From the NCBI RefSeq assembly GCF_004803715.2, contig NZ_CP039383.2:2294001-2358000 (forward strand): DNA of 64,000 nucleotides, read 5' to 3'. The notes below the pieces were generated by a model, which was not told the DNA's origin, searched no databases, and worked only from the letters and a program-made list of their open reading frames with translations. This document shows, piece by piece, positions 8,731 through 18,758 of this stretch. The DNA is from Luteimonas yindakuii (GTDB taxonomy: Bacteria; Pseudomonadota; Gammaproteobacteria; Xanthomonadales; Xanthomonadaceae). A program made the position numbers and the translations under genes. How positions within the stretch are numbered: position 1 is the first letter of the stretch; each line of letters begins with the position of its first letter.

Positions 8731-9711
8731 TCAGGGGTGCGGGCGCACGATGCCGTCGATGCCCGCGCGGCCCTGGATCTGGGTGCGCAGGCGGTCGGCT
8801 TCGGCACGGTCGATCACCGGCCCGGCCTTGACCCGGGTCAGCTGGCCACGATCGCTCTGCACGGTGTCGGTGAAGGCGCTGAAGCCCAGCCCGCGCAGGC
8901 GGTCGCGCATGGCATTGGCCTCGGCGGCATTGCGGAACGCGCCCAGCTGCACCACGAAGCCGGTGCCTGCCGCCGCGGCGGGCGCGGGCGTTGCGACGGG
9001 TGGCGCGGGCACGGGCTGCGCGGCCACGGCGGGTGGCGTGTCCTGGCGCGGTGCCGGCCGGTTGCGCGACGGCTGCGCCGCGGGCGCGGCAGGAGTCGCG
9101 GCCACGGCAGCACGCGGCGTACCGGCATCGGCATCGAGCGCGATCACCCGCGCATCGTTGGTGCCCACCTCGGCGGCGCCCACGCGGACGATTTCGGCCT
9201 CGGCGCGGGTCGCGTAGGGACCGATGCGCACCCGCCACACCGGCTTGCCGGCGGCGGCCGCTTCGCTGCTGGCGGCGGGAAACCCGGCCGCAACAAGACG
9301 GTTGACCACGGTATCGGCATTGACGCTGCTGCCGTAACTGCCGAAGTGCACGGCGTATGCACCGCCCGCGGCGGTGGCAGGCAACGCGGCGTCGGCGCGT
9401 GCAGGAGTCGGCGCGTCGCTGCGATCGACCGCGGCGGTGTCGACCGTGGGCAGTTCGCCATCGCCCGCTGCAGGCGTGGTCGGCTCGGCCACGGCCGCAG
9501 GCAGCACGGCGCTGTCATCGGCCGGCACAGGTGCCATCAACGGCAGGTCGCGGGTCACCACCGCGCCGGCGGGGGCGTCGGGCAGCTCAAGGGACAGCTC
9601 GGACCTGCCGCTTGCCGGGGCAGGTCCCTTCACCAGCATCGGCAGGAAGATCACTGCAAGCGCGACCAGCACCGCTGCGCCGATCAGGCGCTGCTTGACT
9701 CCGGAATCCAT
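8731..9711 (-). CDS. SPOR-domain membrane protein, DedD-like
   Basis: 326 residues. A single transmembrane anchor (about 9-27, RLIGAAVLVALAVIFLPML) is followed by an Ala/Pro-rich periplasmic linker, a first SPOR domain (118-190), a second Ala/Pro linker and a second SPOR domain (251-322, FVVQLGAFRNAAEANAM). SPOR domains bind denuded septal peptidoglycan, so the protein probably acts at the division septum. The anchor and the position between folC and purF match DedD; the duplicated SPOR domain is the difference from the single domain of E. coli DedD. The ATG at 9711 is preferred because it opens the conserved MDSGVKQRLIGAAV; an upstream ATG at 9741 is possible. Confidence 0.88.
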   Translation of the reverse strand: MDSGVKQRLIGAAVLVALAVIFLPMLVKGPAPASGRSELSLELPDAPAGAVVTRDLPLMAPVPADDSAVLPAAVAEPTTPAAGDGELPTVDTAAVDRSDAPTPARADAALPATAAGGAYAVHFGSYGSSVNADTVVNRLVAAGFPAASSEAAAAGKPVWRVRIGPYATRAEAEIVRVGAAEVGTNDARVIALDADAGTPRAAVAATPAAPAAQPSRNRPAPRQDTPPAVAAQPVPAPPVATPAPAAAAGTGFVVQLGAFRNAAEANAMRDRLRGLGFSAFTDTVQSDRGQLTRVKAGPVIDRAEADRLRTQIQGRAGIDGIVRPHP

Positions 9712-9777
9712 CGATATCTCGCGCAACGAGGGCGCGCGCATTATACGCGGGCGCCCGTGCGCCCTTCTGAGGCGCAG

Positions 9778-11046
9778 TTAACCTGCACCGAGCACGGCCA
9801 GCGCTTCCGCCGCGGTGTGGAAGGAGCCGAATACGACGATCCGGTCGCCGGGCGCAGCAGCGGCCAGCGCTGCGGCGAGCGCGTCGTCCACCGTGGCGGA
9901 GGGCGTGGCCTGCGCCGCAGCGGTGCCACGCAGGCGTTGCGCGAAGGCATCGACGGCAAGCGCACGACCACCGGCGCCGGCAAGACCGGCGATACGCCAG
10001 CCGTCGATGACATCGGCAAGCGCGGCCACCACGCCGGCAATGTCCTTGTCCGCCAGCGCGCCGTAGATCGCCAGCGTGCGCCCCTGCACCGGCTGGCCCG
10101 CCAGTTCCGCGGCCAGCGTACGCGCGGCCTGCGGGTTGTGCGCGACGTCGACCAGCACCTCGACACCCGACAGCGGTTCGAATCGCTGCAGACGGCCGTT
10201 GAGGCGCGCGGTGGCAACGCCTTCCCCGAATGCGGCTTCCGGCAGGTCCTCCGGCAGGGCGCGCAACGCGGCGATCGCCACCGCGGCGTTGCGCAGCTGG
10301 ATCCCACCCGCCAGGCGCGGGCGTGGCAGGTCGAGGGCGAAGTTGAGTTCGCGCCAGCGCCAGTGCTCCGCGTCGACGGGATCGACGAAGAAGTCGCTGC
10401 CATGGACGATGGCCGGCGCACCGACGCGGTAGGCGTGGCCGATGACGCTCGACGGCGGCTGTGTCTCCCCCAGCACCAGCGGCTTCCACGGCCGCGCGAT
10501 CCCGGCCTTTTCGGCGCCGATCGCCTCGCGGTCATCGCCCAGCCAGTCCTGGTGGTCGAGGTCGACGGTGGTGATCACGGCGACATCGGCGTCCACCAGG
10601 TTCACCGCATCCAGCCGCCCACCGAGTCCGACTTCAAGCACGGCGAGGTCAAGAGCCGCCGCGCCGAACAGCTGCAGTGCGGCGAGGGTGCCGAATTCGA
10701 AATACGTCAGCGCGACATCGCCGCGTGCGGCCTCGACCGCGGCGAAGGCTGCGACGAGGGCTTCGTCGGCGACCTCGACACCATCCACGCGCACGCGCTC
10801 GTTGTAGCGCAGCAGGTGCGGCGAGGTGTACACGCCCACGCGCCAGCCGGCGGCGCGCGCCATCGCCTCGATGAAGGCCACCGTCGAGCCCTTGCCGTTG
10901 GTGCCACCGACCGTGATCACCCGCCGTGCCGGCGCCGCCAGGCCCATGCGTGCAGCCACCGCGCGCACGCGCTCGAGGCCGAGTTCGATCGACCGCGGAT
11001 GCTGGCGCTCGATGTAGTCGAGCCATTCGGGAAGGGTGTCGGGCAT
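9778..11046 (-). CDS. folC: Bifunctional dihydrofolate/folylpolyglutamate synthase
   Basis: 422 residues. FolC adds glutamate to dihydropteroate and extends folylpolyglutamate chains, using ATP. The Mur-ligase-type P-loop GGTNGKGST is at residues 47-55, preceded by the standard ERVRAVAARMGL region; the YTSPHLLRYNERVRVDG motif (73-89) binds substrate, and the C-terminal ligase domain with DVAHNP is intact. It lies 66 bp upstream of the SPOR gene in the same direction. Length and both domains are normal. Confidence 0.96.
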   Translation of the reverse strand: MPDTLPEWLDYIERQHPRSIELGLERVRAVAARMGLAAPARRVITVGGTNGKGSTVAFIEAMARAAGWRVGVYTSPHLLRYNERVRVDGVEVADEALVAAFAAVEAARGDVALTYFEFGTLAALQLFGAAALDLAVLEVGLGGRLDAVNLVDADVAVITTVDLDHQDWLGDDREAIGAEKAGIARPWKPLVLGETQPPSSVIGHAYRVGAPAIVHGSDFFVDPVDAEHWRWRELNFALDLPRPRLAGGIQLRNAAVAIAALRALPEDLPEAAFGEGVATARLNGRLQRFEPLSGVEVLVDVAHNPQAARTLAAELAGQPVQGRTLAIYGALADKDIAGVVAALADVIDGWRIAGLAGAGGRALAVDAFAQRLRGTAAAQATPSATVDDALAAALAAAAPGDRIVVFGSFHTAAEALAVLGAG

Positions 11047-11109
11047 CGCGCAATTCTAGGCCGTGCGGCCGTCGATGCGTGGCGCGAGGCAGGCGCGGCG
11101 TCGCCGCCG

Positions 11110-11757
11110 CTACAGCGCCCGATGCACCGCTTCGCCGAACAGCGGCGTGTGGTGCGCGCAGTCATTGAGGCGCACCACGTCCAGGGTGTCCGGGGTGGCG
11201 CCCTCGAGCAGGTTCAGCGTGGTCGGGGCCTGGCGGAAGGTCCACAGCCGCGACAGCGGGATCCCGAGCACGCGGCACAGCAGCACGCGGTTGACCGCAT
11301 CGTGGGCCACCACCAGCAGGGTGTCGTCGGCACCGAGCCCGTCCATTGCCCGAGCCAGCGCCGGCCACGCACGGTCGATCACATGCTGCAGCGACTCGCC
11401 TCCACCGGGCATCAAAACCGTGTCCGGCGCCTCGCGCCAGGCGCGCGACAGCTCCGGGTCGCGCTCGCGGATCTCGCCGGCCAACAGGCCTTCCCAGCTG
11501 CCGTGGCCGATCTCGCGCAGGCCGTCGTCGAGGGTGAGCATGCCGGCGCGCTCCGGCCCCAGCGCCAGTTCCGCCGTGCGTCGCGCCCGTTGCAGTGGCG
11601 ACGCCACCGCGCGGTCGATGCGCACATCGGCAAGCCGGCGCCCGAGCGCCTGCGCCTGGCCGATCCCGACCGGCGACAGCGCGATGTCTTCCTGCCCCTG
11701 GTAGCGGCCTTCCGCGTTCCACGGCGTTTCGCCATGGCGGGCCAGCAGGATCCTCAT
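11110..11757 (-). CDS. Histidine phosphatase family protein
   Basis: 215 residues of the phosphoglycerate-mutase-like branch. The catalytic RHGE is at residues 7-10 (phospho-His H8), SPLQRARRTAE follows at 53-63, E82 lies in LREIGHGSWEG and the second catalytic His is H152 in VVAHDAVNR. The family includes alpha-ribazole phosphatase, GpmB-like and sugar-phosphate phosphatases; the substrate cannot be read from the sequence. The gene stands alone between folC and the S46 peptidase, all leftward, and uses the ATG at 11757. Confidence 0.85.
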   Translation of the reverse strand: MRILLARHGETPWNAEGRYQGQEDIALSPVGIGQAQALGRRLADVRIDRAVASPLQRARRTAELALGPERAGMLTLDDGLREIGHGSWEGLLAGEIRERDPELSRAWREAPDTVLMPGGGESLQHVIDRAWPALARAMDGLGADDTLLVVAHDAVNRVLLCRVLGIPLSRLWTFRQAPTTLNLLEGATPDTLDVVRLNDCAHHTPLFGEAVHRAL

Positions 11758-11809
11758 GCGCGCGACGCCTTCAGGTGGTGGACGCCGCAGCGTAGCAAGC
11801 GCGCCAGGT

Positions 11810-13957
11810 TCACAGCCCCAGTTCCTCGAGCAGTGCCGGCGCCGGATACACCTCGCGCATGATCCAGCGCAGGTAGCGCTGGTCGAGCGAAATGGTGCGC
11901 GTCATCGCCGGGTCGAACACCCAGTTCGAGCTCACCGATTCCCAGTTCATGTCGAACAGCAGGCCGGTCAGGCGCCCCTGCGCATCGAGCACCGGCGAAC
12001 CGGAGTTGCCGCCGGTGACGTCGAGATCGGAGAGGAAATTCACCGGCACCGTGCGCAGTCGGCGCTCGGCCAGCCCGGCATGACGACGCTCGGCGACCGC
12101 GTCGAGCAGCGCCTGCGGTGCATCGAACGGCTCCTGCCCGGTGGCCTTGGCCGGGATCTCGTCGATCGTGGTGAACGAGGCATGCTCGCGGCCGTCGAGC
12201 GCCTTGTAACCGGTGACATTGCCGAAAGTGATGCGCAGTGAGCCGTTGGCATCGGGATACACCGCCCCGCCCTGCGCGCGGCGCCAGTCGGCGACCGCGG
12301 CGAGATAGCGCGGGCGCGCCTGCAGCAGCTCACCGCCACGCGCCTTGCGTTCGATGTCCTGGCGCAGCATCGACGGGGTCACCGCGATGGCATAGCGGAT
12401 CGCCGGATCCCGGCTGCGATCGAAAGCGTCGCGGTCGGCGGTCAGCCAGCGCATGCGCTCGTCGAGATCGCCCAGGCGGGTGCCGGCCAGCCGCTCGAGC
12501 GCGCGTTCGATCGCGGCGGCATCGTTGCCGCCCAGCCACTTGTCGATCGCGGCGTCGCGCTGATCGGCCGGCAGCTTGATGTACTCGCCCAGCCAGTAAC
12601 GCTGCAGGATGCGGTCCATCTCCGGGTGGTAGCGACGCTCCATCTGCTGCAGCGAACCCTGGATGGTGGCCTGGTCGCGCTCCTGGTAACCCGGCTCGCG
12701 GTCGGCGTCGGGGTTGCTGCGTTCGATGGCATTGCGATACAGCGTCATCGCCACGCCCAGCGTGCCCAGCCGGTGCAGCTGGCCGGTGATCAGGTCGCGA
12801 TCGCGGGTGGCGCTTGCCGCCTCGTTGACGCGTACCAGTTCCGCATGCGCATCCAGCGCCGCCCGCCCGGCCTCGCCCTGCTCGCGCAGCCATTCCAGCA
12901 CTGCTTCCTCCTCGGTGAGCTTGCGCTGCGTGGCATCGATGCGGGCGAAGCCCTCCAGCTGGCCGTCGTAGTTCTTCGATGCGTTCTTCCAGCCGCCGAC
13001 GGTGCTGGCGTAGCGCACCGCGATTTCCGGGTTGCGCGCACCCTCGGTCTCGACCAGCTCCAGCAGCCGCTTGTAGTGCGCCGACAGCGTCGGGTACATC
13101 CACTGCGCGGTCTGTTCGAACTCCGCGGCCAGCGCGTAGCGGTTGGTGCTGCCAGGGTAGCCCGCGGCCATCACGAAATCGCCGTCGCGCAGCGGGCGCT
13201 CGGCGAAGCGCAGCCAGCGCTTCGGCTGGTAGGGCACGTTGTCCGCGGCATGGTCCGCCGGCTGGCCATCCGGGCCGACATAGGCGCGGTAGAAGGCGAA
13301 GTCGCCCGTGTGGCGCGGCCAGGTCCAGTTGTCGACCTCGCCACCGAAGTTGCCGATGCCGCCCGGCGGCGCGTAGACCAGGCGCACGTCGCGGATCTCG
13401 AGGTTGCGGAACAGCCGCCAGGCGTTGCCGCCGTCGAAGGCGTACAGCCGGCAGCGGTAGCCCGGGCGGAACTCGCAGCTGGCGACGAGACGCTTCTCGA
13501 TCGCTTCGAACGCACGCGTGCGGCCGATCGCATCCGGCGCGGCCGCCATGGCCTGCTGCACGTCGGCGGTGACGTCGCGGATCGAATCGAGCACGTAGAT
13601 GCGCGCGTTCGGTCCCGCACTCAGCTCGCCTTCGCGCGCAGCGGCGTTGAAGCCGTCGCGCATCAGGTTGTTGTCGGGCGTCGAATTGAGCTGGATCGCG
13701 CCATAGGCACAGTGGTGGTTGGTCACCGCCAGCCCCTGCGGGGATACGAAGCCGGCGGTGCAACCGCCCAGCGAGACCACCGCGCCCATCGGGTCACCGG
13801 TGAGGTCGGCCAGCTGCGACGGCTGCAGGCGCAGGCCGGCACGCTTCAGGGCATTGCCGATCTCCGGCAGCTGCTGCGGAACCCACATGCCCTCGCCGGC
13901 GATGGCGGGCGCGGTGGCGGCGAGTGCGAGCAGCGCGGCGATCAGGCAACGGGTCAT
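11810..13957 (-). CDS. S46 family dipeptidyl-peptidase, secreted
   Basis: 715 residues. A signal peptide ends near A20 (APAIA|GEG). The chymotrypsin-like halves of the peptidase are present with H81/H82 in VTNHHCAYG and nucleophile S652 in [11 protein letters not shown]46 enzymes (DPP7, DPP11, DAP BII) remove dipeptides from the N-termini of peptides in the periplasm. The residue aligned with the position that separates hydrophobic (Gly) from acidic (Arg) P1 preference in DPP7/DPP11 appears to be M670 (FDMNWES), so acidic specificity is unlikely and a DPP7-like preference is inferred. Such enzymes suit the peptide-feeding habit of this family. The start is followed directly by the signal sequence. 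Confidence 0.93.
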   Translation of the reverse strand: MTRCLIAALLALAATAPAIAGEGMWVPQQLPEIGNALKRAGLRLQPSQLADLTGDPMGAVVSLGGCTAGFVSPQGLAVTNHHCAYGAIQLNSTPDNNLMRDGFNAAAREGELSAGPNARIYVLDSIRDVTADVQQAMAAAPDAIGRTRAFEAIEKRLVASCEFRPGYRCRLYAFDGGNAWRLFRNLEIRDVRLVYAPPGGIGNFGGEVDNWTWPRHTGDFAFYRAYVGPDGQPADHAADNVPYQPKRWLRFAERPLRDGDFVMAAGYPGSTNRYALAAEFEQTAQWMYPTLSAHYKRLLELVETEGARNPEIAVRYASTVGGWKNASKNYDGQLEGFARIDATQRKLTEEEAVLEWLREQGEAGRAALDAHAELVRVNEAASATRDRDLITGQLHRLGTLGVAMTLYRNAIERSNPDADREPGYQERDQATIQGSLQQMERRYHPEMDRILQRYWLGEYIKLPADQRDAAIDKWLGGNDAAAIERALERLAGTRLGDLDERMRWLTADRDAFDRSRDPAIRYAIAVTPSMLRQDIERKARGGELLQARPRYLAAVADWRRAQGGAVYPDANGSLRITFGNVTGYKALDGREHASFTTIDEIPAKATGQEPFDAPQALLDAVAERRHAGLAERRLRTVPVNFLSDLDVTGGNSGSPVLDAQGRLTGLLFDMNWESVSSNWVFDPAMTRTISLDQRYLRWIMREVYPAPALLEELGL

Positions 13958-14071
13958 CAGGCAGGGCTCCGGTCATGCGGGGGGCCAAGTCTACCGGCCA
14001 CGGCCGGGCACCATACCCCCGCGTCCGCGCTCACGCCGGCTGCCGTTGCCCGGCGGGACAGCCCCGGGACG

Positions 14072-14077
14072 TATAAT
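14072..14077 (+). promoter_or_regulatory. Consensus -10 box upstream of tdh
   Basis: A perfect TATAAT, rare in this GC-rich DNA, lies 33 bp before the first possible tdh start. The best -35-like hexamer, TTGCCC at 14046, is 20 bp away, so the -35 is weak or replaced by an activator. Confidence 0.5.
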
Positions 14078-14110
14078 TCCGCTTCTTTTCGCGACTCACG
14101 GACACCCCAC

Positions 14111-15160
14111 ATGCCCGACAGCAACCGGCCCACCACCATGCGCGCGCTGGTCAAGCGCGAAGCCAGCAAGGGCATCTGGATGGAAGAGGTGCCGGTGCCG
14201 GTGCCGGGTCCGAACGAGGTGCTGATCCGGGTCGAGAAGGCCGCGATCTGCGGCACCGACCTGCACATCTACCTGTGGGACGACTGGAGCCAGCGCACGA
14301 TCACTCCGGGCCTGGTCATCGGCCACGAGTTCGTCGGCCGCATCGCCGAGCTCGGCCCCGGTGTCGAGGGCTACGTCATCGGCCAGCGCGTGTCGGCCGA
14401 GGGCCATATCGTCTGCGGCCATTGCCGCAACTGCCGCGCCGGCCGCCAGCACCTGTGCCCGAACACGAAGGGGATCGGCGTCAACCGCAATGGTGCCTTC
14501 GCCGACTACATCGTGATGCCGGCCACCAACCTGTGGCCGATCCCGGACCAGATCCCGTCGGAACTCGCCGCGTTCTTCGATCCCTACGGCAACGCCGCGC
14601 ACTGCGCGCTGGAATTCGACGTGGTCGGCGAGGACGTGCTGATCACCGGCGCCGGCCCGATCGGCGTCATGGCCGCCGGCATCTGCAAGCACATCGGCGC
14701 GCGCAACGTGGTGGTCACCGACGTCAACGACTACCGCCTCAAGCTCGCCGCCGACATGGGCGCGACCCGGGTGGTCAACGTCGCCAACGCCTCGCTGCGC
14801 GACGTGATGGCCGACCTGCACCTGGAAGGCTTCGACGTCGGCCTGGAGATGAGCGGCAACCCGCGTGCCTTCAACGACATGCTCGACTGCATGTACCACG
14901 GCGGCAAGGTCGCCCTGCTCGGCATCCTGCCCAAGGGCGCCGGTGTCGACTGGGACCGCATCATCTTCAAGGGCCTCACGGTGCAGGGCATCTACGGCCG
15001 GAAGATGTACGAGACCTGGTACAAGATGACCCAGCTGGTGCTGTCCGGCTTCCCGCTGGGCAAGGTGCTGAGCCACCAGCTGCCTGCCAACGACTTCCAG
15101 AAGGGCTTCGACCTGATGGAGTCCGGCAAGTCCGGCAAGGTCGTGCTCGACTGGCATTGA
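14111..15160 (+). CDS. tdh: L-threonine 3-dehydrogenase
   Basis: 349 residues from the first ATG. Tdh is a zinc- and NAD-dependent medium-chain dehydrogenase that oxidises threonine to 2-amino-3-oxobutyrate. Catalytic zinc ligands C47 (AAICGTDLH) and H72/E73 (GHEF), structural zinc cysteines C102, C105, C108 and C116 (CGHCRNC..HLC) and the GAGPIG NAD loop are all present. A second in-frame ATG at 14138 would give [14 protein letters not shown], the usual N-terminus in relatives; neither start has a strong ribosome binding site and the second may be the true one. kbl follows 84 bp downstream. Confidence 0.95.
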   Translation: MPDSNRPTTMRALVKREASKGIWMEEVPVPVPGPNEVLIRVEKAAICGTDLHIYLWDDWSQRTITPGLVIGHEFVGRIAELGPGVEGYVIGQRVSAEGHIVCGHCRNCRAGRQHLCPNTKGIGVNRNGAFADYIVMPATNLWPIPDQIPSELAAFFDPYGNAAHCALEFDVVGEDVLITGAGPIGVMAAGICKHIGARNVVVTDVNDYRLKLAADMGATRVVNVANASLRDVMADLHLEGFDVGLEMSGNPRAFNDMLDCMYHGGKVALLGILPKGAGVDWDRIIFKGLTVQGIYGRKMYETWYKMTQLVLSGFPLGKVLSHQLPANDFQKGFDLMESGKSGKVVLDWH

Positions 15161-15244
15161 CCTCCGCGGCGCCGTTGCCTGCGCGACGGCGCGTGACCGG
15201 CATCAGGCGCGTCTGCGCCCCCACTTTTTGATGGAGACCCGCGC

Positions 15245-16438
15245 ATGTCGCTGACCGAGCATTATTCCGCCACCCTCGAGGAGATCCGCGAGGCCGGGCT
15301 GTTCAAGGCCGAGCGCATCATCACCAGCCCGCAATCCGCCGAGATCACCCTGGCCGACGGCCGCTCGGTGCTGAACTTCTGCGCCAACAACTACCTGGGC
15401 TTGGCCGACCACCCCGATGTCATCGCCGCCGCCAAGGATGCGCTCGACAGCCACGGCTTCGGCATGGCCTCGGTGCGCTTCATCTGCGGCACCCAGGACC
15501 TGCACAAGCAGCTGGAGAAGACCATCGCGGACTTCTTCGGCACCGAGGACACCATCCTCTATGCCGCCTGCTTCGACGCCAACGGCGGTTTGTTCGAGCC
15601 GCTCCTGGGCGCCGAGGACGCGATCATTTCCGACGCGCTCAACCATGCTTCGATCATCGACGGCGTGCGCCTGTGCAAGGCGAAGCGCTACCGCTACGCC
15701 AACTGCGACATGGCGGACCTGGAAAAGCAGCTGCAGCAGGCCAGGGCCGACGGCGCGCGCACCATCATGATCACCACCGACGGCGTGTTCTCGATGGACG
15801 GCTTCGTCGCCCCGCTCGACGAGATCACCGCGCTGGCGTCGAAGTACGGCGCGCTGGTGCATATCGACGAATGCCACGCCACCGGCTTCCTCGGCGCCAC
15901 CGGCCGCGGCTCCGCCGAGGTCAAGGGCGTGCTCGGGAAGATCGACATCTACACCGGCACCCTGGGCAAGGCCATGGGCGGCGCGCTCGGCGGCTTCACC
16001 ACCGCCAGGCGCGAGGTGATCGAACTGCTGCGCCAGCGTTCGCGCCCGTACCTGTTCTCGAACTCGCTGCCGCCGCACGTGGTCGCCGCCGGCATCAAGG
16101 CGTTCGAGATGCTCGATGCTGCCGGCAGCCTGCGCGAGCAGTTGCGCACCAACACCGCCTACTTCCGCGAGCGGATGACCGCCGCCGGATTCGACCTCAA
16201 GCCCGGCGACCACCCGATCTGCCCGGTGATGCTCTACGAGGCGCCGCTGGCGCAGCGTTTCGCCGAGCGCCTGCTCGAGGAAGGCATCTACGCGATCGGT
16301 TTCTTCTTCCCGGTGGTGCCCGACGGCCAGGCGCGCATCCGCACGCAGATCTCGGCGGCGCACACCCGCGAGCATCTCGATCGCGCGATCGATGCGTTCA
16401 CCCGCATCGGCCACGAGCTTGGGGTCATCGGCCGCTGA
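15245..16438 (+). CDS. kbl: Glycine C-acetyltransferase
   Basis: 397 residues. Kbl (2-amino-3-ketobutyrate CoA ligase) splits the Tdh product with CoA into glycine and acetyl-CoA, using pyridoxal phosphate. The PLP lysine is K242 in [25 protein letters not shown] contains the conserved cofactor-binding Asp and His. The ATG at 15245 follows GGAG at suitable spacing. With tdh it forms a two-gene threonine degradation operon that ends at the terminator at 16463. Confidence 0.97.
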   Translation: MSLTEHYSATLEEIREAGLFKAERIITSPQSAEITLADGRSVLNFCANNYLGLADHPDVIAAAKDALDSHGFGMASVRFICGTQDLHKQLEKTIADFFGTEDTILYAACFDANGGLFEPLLGAEDAIISDALNHASIIDGVRLCKAKRYRYANCDMADLEKQLQQARADGARTIMITTDGVFSMDGFVAPLDEITALASKYGALVHIDECHATGFLGATGRGSAEVKGVLGKIDIYTGTLGKAMGGALGGFTTARREVIELLRQRSRPYLFSNSLPPHVVAAGIKAFEMLDAAGSLREQLRTNTAYFRERMTAAGFDLKPGDHPICPVMLYEAPLAQRFAERLLEEGIYAIGFFFPVVPDGQARIRTQISAAHTREHLDRAIDAFTRIGHELGVIGR

Positions 16439-16462
16439 GCCACCCGCCCCCCTGCAACGCAG

Positions 16463-16487
16463 AAGGCCCGCTCGCGCGGGCCTTTTC
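16463..16487 (+). terminator. Terminator after kbl
   Basis: AAGGCCCG and CGGGCCTT form a hairpin with a short CTCGCG-type loop, followed by TTTTCG on the plus strand. It lies 25 bp past kbl and may also stop leftward transcription of the gene at 16504-17007. Confidence 0.8.
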
Positions 16488-16503
16488 GTTGAGCGGGCAG
16501 CGG

Positions 16504-17007
16504 TCAGTTGGTCGAGGTCGGCACCGGTGCGGGGCTCTCACCTTCGGCTGGCACCGGGTCGGCGGCCGGGACCGCAGCCGGCTGCACGCCACGCGCCACG
16601 CGCACGCCGCGGGCCTTCATCCACGCGTCGAACGCGTCGGCCGTCATCATCTTGCCCTCCTGCTGCATGTCGAAGCGCCAGGGGGTGTTGTCGAACTCGG
16701 TCTTGGGCTGGTAGACGGAAGGGTCGTTCGGGTCGACCGCCGTCGTCGAGGCGCTGAGGTTCGGGCAGCCTTCGAGCTGGATCCGCAGCAGGACCTGCTC
16801 CAACGACTGCGATGCATCGATGCCGGGGGCCAACACGCCGCCATGGGCGCCGGGGCGGTACGCAGGCGCCACCAGCTCCGGGGATACCGCGGTGAGGACC
16901 GTTGCCGGCAGCGGTGTCGCCGATGCCGGCAGGGAAATCGCGCAGTCCGACGCGAAGGACAGGACTGGGGCTGTCGCAAGCAGCAACGTGGCGATGGCCT
17001 TGTACAT
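16504..17007 (-). CDS. Secreted protein of unknown function
   Basis: 167 residues that I do not recognise. A signal peptide (MYKAIATLLLATAPVLSFAS, cleavage near 19-20) is followed by a small domain with two Cys, C22 (after the signal) and C79 (LEGCPNL), which could form a disulfide. Residues 60-130 are the most protein-like part (SLEQVLLRIQLEGCP, TEFDNTPWRFDMQQEGKMMT, FDAWMKARGVRVARGV); the last 35 residues are Pro/Ala/Val-rich. It has a credible promoter (17036-17064) and a start preceded by GGGGATCC. It converges on kbl. Probably periplasmic or outer-membrane associated. Confidence 0.65.
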   Translation of the reverse strand: MYKAIATLLLATAPVLSFASDCAISLPASATPLPATVLTAVSPELVAPAYRPGAHGGVLAPGIDASQSLEQVLLRIQLEGCPNLSASTTAVDPNDPSVYQPKTEFDNTPWRFDMQQEGKMMTADAFDAWMKARGVRVARGVQPAAVPAADPVPAEGESPAPVPTSTN

Positions 17008-17035
17008 GGTGGATCCCCGACGAAAGTGCGGTGGA

Positions 17036-17064
17036 GTTTAATCAGCTTGAAGTAGGTGTCGCAA
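17036..17064 (-). promoter_or_regulatory. Promoter of the secreted-protein gene
   Basis: On the minus strand TTGCGA (17064-17059), a 17-bp spacer and TTAAAC (17041-17036) match sigma-70 spacing, about 29 bp before the ATG at 17007. The surrounding bases are notably AT-rich. Confidence 0.4.
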
Positions 17065-17176
17065 GTCTTTGTTCTGAAAAGACGTATTCAGCTGAGTGTG
17101 CCGGTGGGCGCGTCTCCAGCATCGCTGTATCGCCGCACCGCGCGCGGCCACTATGCTCCTTCCCACGCCGAAAAGC

Positions 17177-17204
17177 AGAAAGCCCGGCCAGGGCCGGGCT
17201 TTCT
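17177..17204 (-). terminator. Terminator of the OmpA-family gene
   Basis: A near-perfect 13-bp stem, AGAAAGCCCGGCC against GGCCGGGCTTTCT, is followed on the minus strand by CTGCTTTTC. It starts about 20 bp past the stop codon at 17225. Confidence 0.85.
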
Positions 17205-17224
17205 GGTTCAACTCGAGCGCGTCC

Positions 17225-18379
17225 TCAGTTCTGGACGTTCAGCTCGGTACGGCGGTTGCGCGCACGACCTTCCGGATTGTCCGAACCATCCGGGTTGGTG
17301 TTCGGCGCGATCGGGCGGCTCTCGCCGTAACCGGTCGGGCCCACCAGGCGGCTGGCAGCGATGCCGGCGCCGGTGATGTGGTCGTACACGGCGCGCGCGC
17401 GGCGCTCCGACAGGCTCTGGTTGTAGGCGTCGGTACCGACGGCGTCGGTGTGGCCGGCGACTTCAACACGGAGGTCCGGGTAACGGCGCAGGATTTCGAT
17501 CGCCTCGTTGAGGATGGCGACGGCGTCCGGGCGCAGGGTGGAACGGTCGAAGTCAAAGTTCACGCCACGCAGGTCGATGGTGACCGGAACCGGGCAGCCA
17601 TCCGGACCGACCGTGGTGCCTGCCGGGGTGTTCGGGCAGCGGTCGTCGCAGTCGTTGACGCCGTCACCGTCGGTGTCGCGGTCGGCGCAGTTGTCGACCG
17701 GAGCCGGCGGCGGAGCGACGATCGGAGCGACCGGCGGCGGGCCCAGCGGAATCACGACGCCGACCGAAGCCAGCAGGTCGGTGAAGTAGCTCTCCGACTG
17801 GTTGTGCGGGTAGCCCGCCCAGTCCTGCGAGCCGCTGGCGGCGTAGCTGCTGTCGTCGAAATCGCCACGCAGCGCGACTTCGGCACGGACCGCAACGCGG
17901 TTGGTGAAGGTGCCCTGCAGACCGAGGCCGACCTTGGCGGCAAAGTTGCCGTCTTCGCGCTCACCCGGCGAATCCGGGCTCGGGAAGTTGTCGAACTCTT
18001 CCTCGCTGCGCTGGTAGCCCACGCCGAACAGCGCGTAGGGGTTCCAGGTGCGGCCGTCCTGCAGCCAGTGGTAACGGAAGTCGAACGAGATGCCGTACTG
18101 GCTCCAGTTCAGATCCGGGTTCGAACCCTGGACCGAGCTGGCGCTGCGCAGGCCCGGGTTCTGGTAGTTGATCTCACCGTCGACCGACCAGTTCGGGCTG
18201 ATGAACTTGCCCAGGCCGATGGTACCGAACGGGGCGTCGCTGGTGCGGCGGTCGTCGTCCTGGAAGTTGTAGCCGACGGAGCCAGTCAGATACCAGCGAT
18301 CGTCGAACTCCTGCGCACTGGCAGAGTGCGCCAGGCCCAGGCCGCCGAGCAGCGCGGCACAGAGGAGTTTCTTATTCAT
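17225..18379 (-). CDS. OmpA-family outer membrane porin
   Basis: 384 residues. Signal peptide 1-22 (MNKKLLCAALLGGLGLAHSA, cut at SA|Q), an eight-strand-type beta-barrel domain (about 24-211), a proline-rich linker (about 212-229), a calcium-binding thrombospondin type 3-like segment (DRDTDGDGVNDCDDRCPN, about 233-250) and a C-terminal OmpA peptidoglycan-binding domain (about 270-380: NFDFDRSTLRP, VEVAGHTDAVGTDAYNQSLS, RARAVYDHI). It should anchor the outer membrane to the cell wall. The start at 18379 has AAGGAG well placed and opens the signal peptide. A much longer in-frame extension upstream has no signal and is rejected. The long leader suggests an abundant, regulated message. Confidence 0.93.
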   Translation of the reverse strand: MNKKLLCAALLGGLGLAHSASAQEFDDRWYLTGSVGYNFQDDDRRTSDAPFGTIGLGKFISPNWSVDGEINYQNPGLRSASSVQGSNPDLNWSQYGISFDFRYHWLQDGRTWNPYALFGVGYQRSEEEFDNFPSPDSPGEREDGNFAAKVGLGLQGTFTNRVAVRAEVALRGDFDDSSYAASGSQDWAGYPHNQSESYFTDLLASVGVVIPLGPPPVAPIVAPPPAPVDNCADRDTDGDGVNDCDDRCPNTPAGTTVGPDGCPVPVTIDLRGVNFDFDRSTLRPDAVAILNEAIEILRRYPDLRVEVAGHTDAVGTDAYNQSLSERRARAVYDHITGAGIAASRLVGPTGYGESRPIAPNTNPDGSDNPEGRARNRRTELNVQN

Positions 18380-18758
18380 TCGTTCAGCTCCTTGATCAAG
18401 GGGGAAAGCATTACGGCGTTTGTTGAGATTCCGTCGAGATCGCGTCAGGCAATCATCGCCGGCGTAGCCTAGAGTCAGGCCTGTGAAGACGCCGTTAACG
18501 CTAGCATAACAGTTGCCGAGTGCCAATCTGCGGCAACTCCGGACCCTCCCGCCACAGTCAGCGACGGAACACGGCAGACTTTTCACGCGCACGACGATGG
18601 AAGCGTGCAGGCAGTCGTGATGATGCGCGTTGTCGCGCGTTGCCATACGGGCGATTTGCCGTGACGGAACCTCGGCACGTGCGGTGCTCGACAAGTGCGC
18701 AGCACGGCAGACTGTCGACACCACTCCGTGTGCCGCAGCAGTCCCGAGGGAAACTCCG
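18380..18758. promoter_or_regulatory. Intergenic region with OmpA-gene promoter
   Basis: 379 bp without a gene between divergent genes. For the leftward porin gene an extended -10, TG-T-TATGCT (TATGCT at 18508-18503 on the minus strand), would start RNA near 18496 and give a leader of about 115 nt; no clear -35 is seen. The AT content is higher here than around it. For the rightward phzF-like gene I see only the Shine-Dalgarno GAGGGAAA before 18759. Confidence 0.4.

Noticed and set aside
8395..11862. 1155-codon plus-strand open frame opposite purF, the SPOR gene, folC and the phosphatase
   Set aside because: It spans four well-supported minus-strand genes and has the Arg/Gly/His-rich makeup of an antisense frame in GC-rich DNA.
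17225..18724. Longer start for the OmpA-family protein at 18724
   Set aside because: It would place 115 non-conserved residues before a perfect signal peptide that has its own ribosome binding site.
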